A DNA stretch of 37,241 nt, taken from NCBI GenBank assembly GCA_958352145.1, contig CATWNM010000022.1, positions 1-37,241 of the forward strand, written 5' to 3'. A program made the position numbers and the translations under genes. Origin of the DNA: an uncultured Eubacteriales bacterium (GTDB lineage Bacteria > Bacillota > Clostridia > Oscillospirales > CAG-272). Below are positions 31,807 through 37,241 of this stretch, in pieces; within the stretch, counting starts at the first letter, position 1; every line of letters starts with the position of its first letter. A model generated the notes under the pieces. It searched no databases. It saw only the letters and a list, made by a program, of their open reading frames with translations, and was not told the DNA's origin.

Positions 31807-32267
31807 ACCGTTTGCTTTTGCTTTGTATTTTGATTGCAATTCTTGGCGCGGTGTATCGTTTGATCGTGGCTTCTATGGGCAGCGATACGCTGGCCAAAGC
31901 GTTTGGAATGGTTATGAACTTGGTCATTGCGGCCACAGTTATTGGGATGCTCGGCGGGCGGGGCGGCGCGCTTCCTCAAGTGGCGCTTGAAAATAACGTC
32001 AATTATTTCCAGTCGCTTTCCGATTCAATGATGGAAACGATTTATACCGATGTCGAAACGAAACTGGAACAGGAGATTTTAAGCGATCTGAAAAAAGAAT
32101 TTGGTCTTGACGTGCCGGGATGTACAATTACGCTCGATCGGGAAACACTGGAGTTGACCACGATTAAAATCGATCTTGCGGCGGAAGATATGCTGGTCAG
32201 CACATATGCAGTCAAACAGTTTTTGAAAGAAAAATATGGCGTGAGAGCGGAGGTGTATTTTTTTTGA
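31803..32267 (+). CDS. spoIIIAF: Stage III sporulation protein AF
   Basis: A 154-residue protein with two N-terminal membrane helices (LLLLCILIAILGAVYRLIVA and AFGMVMNLVIAATVIGMLGG) and a soluble ring-building-like domain ending TYAVKQFLKEKYGVRAEVYF. This layout fits SpoIIIAF. It overlaps spoIIIAE by four bases and spoIIIAG by four bases, so the operon is tightly coupled. Confidence 0.85.
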   Translation: MNRLLLLCILIAILGAVYRLIVASMGSDTLAKAFGMVMNLVIAATVIGMLGGRGGALPQVALENNVNYFQSLSDSMMETIYTDVETKLEQEILSDLKKEFGLDVPGCTITLDRETLELTTIKIDLAAEDMLVSTYAVKQFLKEKYGVRAEVYFF

Positions 32268-32659
32268 CTACTTTTTTTAGCAATCTCGGACAAAAACCTT
32301 GGTTTGTTCCGTTGCTTTTGATCATTATGGTTCTGATCGCGCTTTCGTCTTTGCTGGGTTCCGGAGAAAGCGCCGCGGAAGAGCCAGAGGCCGATATGGT
32401 AGCGTCGCAGTTGGAAGCGCTTTGCAATTCGGTGCGCGGCGTAAAAAATGCTAAAGTCATGATTACTTACGAATCAGTACCGGCCGCCTCTCTTAGCGGT
32501 TTTGGCAGTTCCGCTTCTTCGGGGGAAACTCGTATCCTCGGCGTGGCGGTACTTTGCGACGGCGGAGACGATCCTGCGGTGCAGCTTAAATTGTATCAGT
32601 TGATTCAGACGCTGTTTCAGCTTCCGACAACAAAAATTACGGTTTCAGGCAGCGGATAG
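32264..32659 (+). CDS. spoIIIAG: Compact stage III sporulation protein AG
   Basis: A 131-residue, single-pass membrane protein (FVPLLLIIMVLIALSSLLG) with a YscJ/FliF-like ring-building motif: VASQLEALCNSVRGVKNAKV, then ILGVAVLCDGGDDPAVQLKL and LIQTLFQLPTTKITVSGSG. SpoIIIAG forms a large ring around the forespore channel. The B. subtilis protein is about 100 residues longer, with a beta-rich insertion between the two halves of the motif; here only about 15 Ser/Gly-rich residues join them. The start is TTG, with GGAGGTG 8 bases upstream. Confidence 0.82.
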   Translation: MTTFFSNLGQKPWFVPLLLIIMVLIALSSLLGSGESAAEEPEADMVASQLEALCNSVRGVKNAKVMITYESVPAASLSGFGSSASSGETRILGVAVLCDGGDDPAVQLKLYQLIQTLFQLPTTKITVSGSG

Positions 32660-32720
32660 CATAATGGAAATCAAAAAGAAATATATATTAGTATCAAACT
32701 AAAATCTGGCGGAGGTAGCT

Positions 32721-33308
32721 ATGAAGACAAAATTGGATTTTAAGAAGGTCGGCACTTTTTTTAAAAATGCCTATCACAAAATCGGAAAGAAAAATCTGAT
32801 TGTGATCGCGGCAATCTTGGTCATTGGCGGCGCTGTCTATGTGAATTATCTTCTGTTCAGCGATCCTGTCGGCACGATCGGCTATGGCACGAACAATATG
32901 TCGGATGTGTATGGCAGTTCTGATTCCGGTAGCGAAAATCCGGGAGAGGTCGTAAATATGGATGAGTATTTTTCCTCTACGGTACTCAGCAGGCAGAAGG
33001 CTCGCGACGAGGCGCTGGAAGTTTTGCAGACCGTAGTAGACAGCGCAGAAGCATTGCAGGAAACCAAGGCGCAGGCTTTTTCGGATATGTCTCAGATTGC
33101 GAAAGACATCGAGCGTGAAGCAAATATAGAGACGCTGATAGAAGCCAAAGGATTTTCCGATTGTGTGGCGGTTGTCAATGGCAGTACGGTTAGCATCGTA
33201 GTCAAATCTGAGGGGCTTCTTCCGAATGATATTGCGCAAATCAACGAGATCGTTTATGAGCAGACGGGCGTTGAACCGGTCAATGTAAAAATTGTTGAGC
33301 GTTCATAA
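32721..33308 (+). CDS. spoIIIAH: Stage III sporulation protein AH
   Basis: A 195-residue bitopic protein with a membrane helix near residues 25-45 (KNLIVIAAILVIGGAVYVNY), a Ser/Gly linker, and an extracytoplasmic ring-building domain (YFSSTVLSRQKARDEALEVL to INEIVYEQTGVEPVNVKIVE). SpoIIIAH (Q-partner) bridges to SpoIIQ in the forespore membrane. GGAGGT precedes the ATG. It ends the operon, with a terminator starting in its stop codon. Confidence 0.92.
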   Translation: MKTKLDFKKVGTFFKNAYHKIGKKNLIVIAAILVIGGAVYVNYLLFSDPVGTIGYGTNNMSDVYGSSDSGSENPGEVVNMDEYFSSTVLSRQKARDEALEVLQTVVDSAEALQETKAQAFSDMSQIAKDIEREANIETLIEAKGFSDCVAVVNGSTVSIVVKSEGLLPNDIAQINEIVYEQTGVEPVNVKIVERS

Positions 33309-33339
33309 GAAGAGCGACGGCGCTGCCGTCGCTCTTCTT
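33307..33339 (+). terminator. Terminator after spoIIIAH
   Basis: AAGAAGAGCGACGGC and GCCGTCGCTCTTCTT form a perfect 15-bp stem with a 3-base loop starting at the spoIIIAH stop codon. There is no T-run right after the stem, but TTTTTATTTG follows 11 bases later. Confidence 0.75.
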
Positions 33340-33353
33340 GCTAAAATACGTTT

Positions 33354-33539
33354 TTATTTGGAGCAGCAGCTGCTCTTGGCTTCAAAAGAATGACAGTCGG
33401 TGCACTGCGTCATCGTCGGATTTTCCTCATGGGTGACAACCTTAATGCGGTCAAGCGAGCAGAAATTCTTATCGCCGCAGTGATGCTTGCATTGATCCAC
33501 TGTACATTCAATGCTCATATTCGCTTTGCAATTGTCCAT
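33354..33539 (-). CDS. DUF1540 cysteine-rich protein
   Basis: A 61-residue protein with eight cysteines and a DUF1540 pattern: SIECTVDQCKHHCGDKNFCS, then IKVVTHEE and TQCTDCHSFEAKSSCCSK. The spacing suggests metal binding. Small DUF1540 proteins are common in spore formers, often beside sporulation genes, but their role is unknown. ATG 33539 is favoured by GCAGG 9 bases upstream; a GTG six bases earlier is possible. It is convergent with spoIIIAH. Confidence 0.8.
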   Translation of the reverse strand: MDNCKANMSIECTVDQCKHHCGDKNFCSLDRIKVVTHEENPTMTQCTDCHSFEAKSSCCSK

Positions 33540-33559
33540 TTTCACAAACCTGCCTTATT

Positions 33560-33598
33560 ACAAAATAATAGCGAGGCTCAGCCTCGCTATTATTTTGT
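33560..33598 (-). terminator. 39-base perfect palindromic terminator of the ROK gene
   Basis: Two 19-base arms around one central base (33579): left arm 33560-33578, right arm 33580-33598. The stem runs from the GC core GAGGCT-C-AGCCTC out to AT-rich ends, giving a U-rich tail on both strands. It separates the ROK-type gene from the DUF1540 gene. Confidence 0.8.
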
Positions 33599-33613
33599 GC
33601 ACCAAATTCAAAT

Positions 33614-34663
33614 TTATGTATCGGAATCAACGATGTTGTTTACCCAGTTTTCGATAACTCTGGCGGCGATTGCGCTGAGAATTTCATTTTCAGAAGTGTA
33701 GACTGGCTTTACAACCGGTTTTGTGTTTTTCCAGACGGTTGCGGGGAAAATCGCATGTTCAACCGTTTTGAAAATATTGGGGGTCATAGCGAATTTTTGC
33801 GTACAGAAGTAGATTAGATCTGGATCATAAGCGGCGACAACTGTTTTTAACAGATCGGCGAGCGGATCGGTAATATCGCGCAAACTTTGTGCGTTTCGAA
33901 AAAAGTTTGCATATGTAAAATAGGGTGCGTACGGCAGGTCGCCGAATTTGCCTGCAAAACCGTTTGCGCCTTGCAAATAGATTCCGTTTTCACATACAGT
34001 GCATTCGATGCTCTCATTGACGGTGAGGCAGGCGATGCAGCGGCTGCGGTAATTTTCAGTACTTTCGATGACGCCGGCCGCGCAAAGACGGTTGGCGTTT
34101 TCAATAATGACATTTTTTTGTTTGAAAATTTTGGTGATATTCTGCATGAGTTTGATGCTGGCAAGTTCCGGCTGCATAGTGGATAGAATTTGATCGCTAT
34201 CCGCATTGTAAACTCCGCAGATCGATACGCCTATGCCGATGGCATGCCGTTTTGTATATTTTTTCTTCAGCATATCCAGTGTCAGGGACAGAAATCGGAT
34301 AAATTCGCTGGTAGTATATTGTGGTTCGGTTGTGCAGGGATATTCTACCTTATCTAGAATTTCTCCTTTTGGAGTCGCAACAAAAAATTTGAAATTTGTT
34401 GTGGATAAGTCGAATACCGGTATGAGCCAATCCTGACGAAGTTTGAAAATCTCAGCGCGTCGTCCGGCGGTTTGACCGGTGCTTTTGCTGCGGGCGAGCA
34501 GTCCTTCTGCCGACAGTATGGATGTGATCTTTCCTACGGTCATAAGACTCAGTCCGGTTTCTTTGGAGACTTCCAGCTTGGTCATTTGCCGTTCTCCGGC
34601 GATTGCGTTCAAGACGGCTTTGACGTTTTCTAGCTTTATGGCTTTGAGGGTAATTGTGGCCAT
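33614..34663 (-). CDS. ROK/NagC-type transcriptional regulator
   Basis: A 349-residue protein. The N-terminal winged HTH (ERQMTKLEVSKETGLSLMTV, GKITSILSAEGLL, about residues 17-65) is followed by an actin-fold ROK domain (LIPVFDLSTTNFKFFVATPK, IGIGVSICGVYN, GANGFAGKFGDLPYAPY). The zinc-binding CxCGxxGCxE motif and the catalytic EIGH of ROK kinases are absent, so it is a regulator only, probably sensing a sugar or related ligand. ATG 34663 is supported by GAGG upstream and by a perfect SigA promoter at 34700-34728 that lies inside any longer frame. Confidence 0.82.
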   Translation of the reverse strand: MATITLKAIKLENVKAVLNAIAGERQMTKLEVSKETGLSLMTVGKITSILSAEGLLARSKSTGQTAGRRAEIFKLRQDWLIPVFDLSTTNFKFFVATPKGEILDKVEYPCTTEPQYTTSEFIRFLSLTLDMLKKKYTKRHAIGIGVSICGVYNADSDQILSTMQPELASIKLMQNITKIFKQKNVIIENANRLCAAGVIESTENYRSRCIACLTVNESIECTVCENGIYLQGANGFAGKFGDLPYAPYFTYANFFRNAQSLRDITDPLADLLKTVVAAYDPDLIYFCTQKFAMTPNIFKTVEHAIFPATVWKNTKPVVKPVYTSENEILSAIAARVIENWVNNIVDSDT

Positions 34664-34699
34664 ATTTGATTTCCTCATATTTCTAAAATCTATATAAAA

Positions 34700-34728
34700 A
34701 TTATAGCCTCGACGGCGTGTTTTGTCAA
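34700..34728 (-). promoter_or_regulatory. Perfect-consensus SigA promoter of the ROK-type regulator
   Basis: On the minus strand TTGACA (34723-34728), a 17-base spacer and TATAAT (34700-34705). AGAATTCT, a palindrome, abuts the -35 and may be an operator. Confidence 0.88.
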
Positions 34729-34758
34729 GAATTCTATATTTTCCCACGCGTATCTTCT

Positions 34759-34788
34759 GCATACGGGAAATAGCATGTGTCAATACTT
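34759..34788 (+). promoter_or_regulatory. SigF-type promoter of sigG
   Basis: GCATA at 34759-34763, a 15-base spacer and GTCAATACTT at 34779-34788. This fits the forespore SigF pattern (GYWTA, 15 bases, GGNRANANTW) except for one position. sigG is known to be read by SigF. The site is 30 bases before the sigG ATG. Confidence 0.6.
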
Positions 34789-34818
34789 TCAACGAAAGAA
34801 ATTTCTTAGGAGAAAAAC

Positions 34819-35595
34819 ATGCATTTCAGTAAGGTGGAAATATGCGGGGTGAATACCGCAAAGCTAAAAAACTTGTCCGATGAGGAAAAAAAAGAACTGC
34901 TGAAGCGCACGAAATGCGGCGACGAGTCAGCGCGCCGCCAGCTGATAGACGGAAATTTGAGGCTGGTCCTCAGTATCATACAGAGATTTACCAATCGCCG
35001 TGAAAATATGGACGACCTGTTCCAGGTAGGGTGCATTGGACTAATCAAAGCTATTGACAATTTTAATATAGAACTGGACGTAAAATTTTCAACCTATGCG
35101 GTGCCTATGATTATCGGAGAAGTCCGCCGGTATCTTCGCGACAACAATTCGATCCGGGTCAGCCGCTCTATGCGCGATCTTGCTTATAAGTCGTTGCAGG
35201 CGCGTGAAACGCTCTCTAAAACGCTTTTGCGCGAGCCTACAGTAGAGGACATCGCAAAGGAGGTCGGAGAGCCGGAGGAAGCGGTGTCCCGCGCTATGGA
35301 AGCGATCATCGAGCCGGTTTCTTTATATGATTCAGTGTTCAGTGATGGCGGGGATTCGATATTCGTAATCGATCAGGTCAGCGACCACAGCGTCGACGAC
35401 GATATATGGCTTGAGGATATTGCGCTGCGCGAAGCCATGAAGCATCTTGGAAAGCGGGAAAAGGCCATTATTGATATGCGTTTTTTTAACGGAAAAACGC
35501 AGATGGAAATTGCGGATGAAATCGGGATTTCTCAGGCGCAGGTTTCCAGACTTGAAAAAAGCGCTTTGGAACGCATTCGAAAACAAATTAATTGA
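34819..35595 (+). CDS. sigG: RNA polymerase sporulation sigma factor SigG
   Basis: A 258-residue late forespore sigma factor. The N-terminal KVEICGVNTAKL is diagnostic for SigG. Region 2 has NLRLVLSIIQRFTNRRENMD, LFQVGCIGLIKAIDNFNIEL and KFSTYAVPMIIGEVRRYLRD; region 3 is VEDIAKEVGEPEEAV; region 4 ends KTQMEIADEIGISQAQVSRL. TTAGGAG precedes the ATG. The usual upstream neighbours spoIIGA and sigE are absent; instead sigG stands alone behind a SigF-like promoter and a terminator follows. Confidence 0.96.
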   Translation: MHFSKVEICGVNTAKLKNLSDEEKKELLKRTKCGDESARRQLIDGNLRLVLSIIQRFTNRRENMDDLFQVGCIGLIKAIDNFNIELDVKFSTYAVPMIIGEVRRYLRDNNSIRVSRSMRDLAYKSLQARETLSKTLLREPTVEDIAKEVGEPEEAVSRAMEAIIEPVSLYDSVFSDGGDSIFVIDQVSDHSVDDDIWLEDIALREAMKHLGKREKAIIDMRFFNGKTQMEIADEIGISQAQVSRLEKSALERIRKQIN

Positions 35596-35653
35596 ATGGA
35601 CAAAAAATGGCCCGGCTGCTGTCTAGTATGCAGAAAACAGATCATGATGATGA

Positions 35654-35781
35654 AATGCGCATCCAGAGCGGATATGTGCCGCTCTGGATGCGCATTCGGG
35701 TTTGGCAAGTGCCGCATAGCGGCGCGCGGCGCGAGCGCACCAACCCTTTTCTGCCAGGAACCAAAGGTTTTCTGGCAGACT
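35654..35781 (+). repeat. Structured dispersed repeat, copy 2
   Basis: Same landmarks as copy 1: AGAGCGG-ATATGTG-CCGC, GGCGCGC, and GCACCAA-CCCTTTTCTG. Hairpin I is extended to a perfect 18-bp stem (35654-35671 with 35679-35696) around the identical loop ATATGTG. Hairpin II pairs TCTGCCAG (35750-35757) with CTGGCAGA (35772-35779). Copy 2 is longer by an insertion of about 40 bases between the hairpins. A terminator follows directly. Confidence 0.78.
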
Positions 35782-35817
35782 AATTAAAAATAGGTTCTTG
35801 CGAACCTATTTTTAATT
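35782..35817. terminator. Bidirectional terminator between sigG and spoIVB
   Basis: A perfect 16-bp stem (35782-35797 with 35802-35817; core AATAGGTTC-TTGC-GAACCTATT) with A-rich left and T-rich right ends, so it can stop both the sigG and the convergent spoIVB transcripts. Confidence 0.92.
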
Positions 35818-36903
35818 TTAGAGATAGTTTTTCATTTCGTCCAGCATATTCCCGATATAAATTCCGTAGCCCGTAGTCGGATCATTGATCATAACGTGTG
35901 TAACCGCGCCGATCAATTTTCCGTTTTGCAGAATTGGACTGCCGCTCATTCCCTGTACGATACCGCCTGTTTTTTCCAATAATGCAGGGTCCGTTACTTT
36001 AACAACGTAATTTTTGGTTTTTGCGCCGTCATTATGATTGATTTCGGCAATCTCGATTTCATACTCGGTTCGTCGGTTGTCATCGAGCGTACAGAGAATC
36101 GTAGCTTTTCCAACTTCGACTTCCCATTGTTCCGCTATCGTGATTGGCTTCCCAGTGAGCGCGGGTTTATCGGTATAAATCCCATATAAGCCGACTTCGG
36201 TATTGGAGAGTAGCTTCCCGCATTTTTCACTTTCAAAACTGCCGCGCAGTTCGCCTGGTTCGCCGCTCTTGCCTTTATTGATTCCGTTTATATGCACATT
36301 GCTGATATAGCCGCCGCTGAGGGGAATTACTTTGCCGCTTTCGCTGTCGCAGATCCCGTGACCGAGTCCTGCAAATGCGAAATTGTCTGTATTGATATAC
36401 GTGACGGTTCCAATGCCTGCGGAAGAATCCCGGAGCAATACGCCCAGACGAAAGTCTCCGCTGTCATCGCATTTTTTCGGCAAAAGCTCGATCGTTATTT
36501 CTTTTTGATTGCGCAGCAGCGTTACGGATAACGGCTGATTGGGGGACGCGTTGATCGCTTCCAATATTTCGGAGATGCTTTCGACAGACTTGCCGTTGAC
36601 AGATTTGATAATGTCTTCAGGCTGAATTCCGGCATCTCCTGCGGGAGAAACGGAGATACCGTCTGACAAGAAGGAATTGGTTTTCACGACGGTGACTTCG
36701 CTTGTTCGAAACCGGATTCCAAAGGGAAACCCGCCAGCATAAACTTTTACATCCTTGTATTTTTCAACTCTTTCCGTGGCAGCGGCAGAGCAGGATACGG
36801 CGCCGGCATCGCGGTCTTTTGCTTCCAGCGCATAGGCGCCGGAGAGCAGCAGCGTAAGCGAGACTACCCAGCAGAGAATATTTGATTTTTTTGTTATATT
36901 CAT
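35818..36903 (-). CDS. spoIVB: SpoIVB serine peptidase (S55)
   Basis: A 361-residue forespore-secreted protease that signals through SpoIVFA/SpoIVFB to activate pro-SigK. It has an N-terminal membrane/signal segment (residues 8-26), a PDZ domain (about 75-145: GISVSPAGDAGIQPEDIIKS) and the S55 domain with catalytic His182 (GLGHGICD) and Ser322 (IVQGMSGSPIL); Asp305 (KVTDPALLEKTGG) is the likely third residue. The ATG at 36903 with GGTG upstream gives a proper signal segment; an in-frame ATG at 36954 lacks one. It is convergent with sigG. Confidence 0.94.
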   Translation of the reverse strand: MNITKKSNILCWVVSLTLLLSGAYALEAKDRDAGAVSCSAAATERVEKYKDVKVYAGGFPFGIRFRTSEVTVVKTNSFLSDGISVSPAGDAGIQPEDIIKSVNGKSVESISEILEAINASPNQPLSVTLLRNQKEITIELLPKKCDDSGDFRLGVLLRDSSAGIGTVTYINTDNFAFAGLGHGICDSESGKVIPLSGGYISNVHINGINKGKSGEPGELRGSFESEKCGKLLSNTEVGLYGIYTDKPALTGKPITIAEQWEVEVGKATILCTLDDNRRTEYEIEIAEINHNDGAKTKNYVVKVTDPALLEKTGGIVQGMSGSPILQNGKLIGAVTHVMINDPTTGYGIYIGNMLDEMKNYL

Positions 36904-36994
36904 AAATTCACCGATATTGCGCCTGCAATATTTCCTTTTGAGATTTTCGCGCAAGATTAATTTGTGCCGGTGCTATTAATTTATGAATAACAAA

Positions 36995-37023
36995 ATTATA
37001 TGCTATAGGCAAAAATTTTTCAG
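36995..37023 (-). promoter_or_regulatory. Weak SigA-like promoter candidate before spoIVB
   Basis: On the minus strand CTGAAA (37018-37023), 17 bases, TATAAT (36995-37000). The -35 overlaps the ldh stop. spoIVB is normally read by SigF/SigG, and no convincing forespore-type site was found here, so this is uncertain. Confidence 0.3.
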
Positions 37024-37241
37024 TGGACCGCCGTTTCCAGATCCAGATCGGCAATTGCCGCCCGCAGCGCATTGGCTGAGGTGTGCAGCGCTTGATATTC
37101 CTGCTCTGAAAGCGGGATATCGAGCACATTTTTAACGCCTTGCTTCCCAATAATAGCAGGGACTCCCAGACAAATATCATGCAGGCCGTAATGCCCCTCT
37201 ACCAGCGTGGATACGGGCAGTATGCTGTCCTCGTCGCGTAT
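37020..37241 (-). CDS. ldh: L-lactate dehydrogenase, C-terminal part (5' end beyond the window)
   Basis: The minus-strand frame is open from the window edge to TGA at 37022-37020, 73 codons. It contains SILPVSTLVEGHYGLHDICL, GVPAIIGKQGVKNVLDIPLS and ends NALRAAIADLDLETAVH, the C-terminal part of NAD-dependent L-lactate dehydrogenase (LDH/MDH superfamily). The catalytic His and Arg lie outside the window. It lies just upstream of spoIVB on the same strand. Confidence 0.88.
   Translation of the reverse strand: MRDEDSILPVSTLVEGHYGLHDICLGVPAIIGKQGVKNVLDIPLSEQEYQALHTSANALRAAIADLDLETAVH

Noticed and set aside
34664..34792. N-terminal extension of the ROK-type regulator by 43 codons
   Set aside because: A perfect SigA promoter lies within the extension, and a good ribosome-binding site supports the ATG at 34663.
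36908..37180. Minus-strand frame of 90 codons at the right edge
   Set aside because: The true product in this stretch is the lactate dehydrogenase C-terminus in another frame, which runs to the window edge.
1..37241. CRISPR array, tRNA or rRNA genes
   Set aside because: No regularly spaced repeats and no tRNA or rRNA-like stretches were seen by eye on either strand.

Overview
The window is chromosomal DNA from an endospore-forming Firmicute of the class Clostridia. Three forespore or mother-cell sporulation loci (spoIIIAC-AH, sigG, spoIVB), a Gram-positive style division and cell-wall cluster, and SigA/SigE/SigF-type promoters support this. An Oscillospirales-like lineage is plausible but not proven from this sequence. 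No rRNA, tRNA or CRISPR array was seen.

Layout. 1-1897: 3' end of dnaG followed by rpoD (SigA). 1928-5078: an orphan solute-binding lipoprotein with its own promoter, then on the minus strand a cysteine-desulfurase-like enzyme coupled to a DUF3343 Se/S-carrier-like protein. 5405-18510: a dcw cluster in the order mraZ, rsmH, ftsL-like, pbpB/spoVD-like, murE, murF, mraY, ftsW, murG, ftsQ, ftsZ. It lacks murD, murC, murB and ftsA, and its MurF has lost canonical motifs. 18511-19077: decayed gene fragments. 19078-29697: an integrated element of about 10.6 kb bounded by a 12-bp direct repeat. 29698-30114: a flank with a structured repeat. 30115-33339: spoIIIAC to spoIIIAH, starting at AC with a SigE-like promoter and without spoIIIAA/AB. 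33354-34728: DUF1540 protein and a ROK/NagC-type regulator, both on the minus strand. 34759-35817: SigF-like promoter, sigG, and a second copy of the structured repeat plus terminator. 35818-37241: spoIVB and the 3' end of an L-lactate dehydrogenase gene, both on the minus strand.

The most interesting region is the 10.6-kb element. It has a tyrosine integrase, a small excisionase-like winged-helix protein, several HTH regulators, a primase/VapE-type replication protein and a small terminase subunit. It has no large terminase, portal, capsid or tail genes apart from a few decayed head-region relics. That gene set is what is expected of a phage satellite (PICI-like island), here in a Clostridia host. 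It also carries accessory genes: an HNH endonuclease with a PH/SHOCT protein behind a perfect-consensus promoter, and a secreted beta-helix protein with C-terminal SLH repeats.

A second notable signal is a dispersed intergenic repeat with two copies in the window (29914-29999 and 35654-35781). Both copies fold into two hairpins whose stems differ in sequence but keep pairing, and both are followed directly by an intrinsic terminator.
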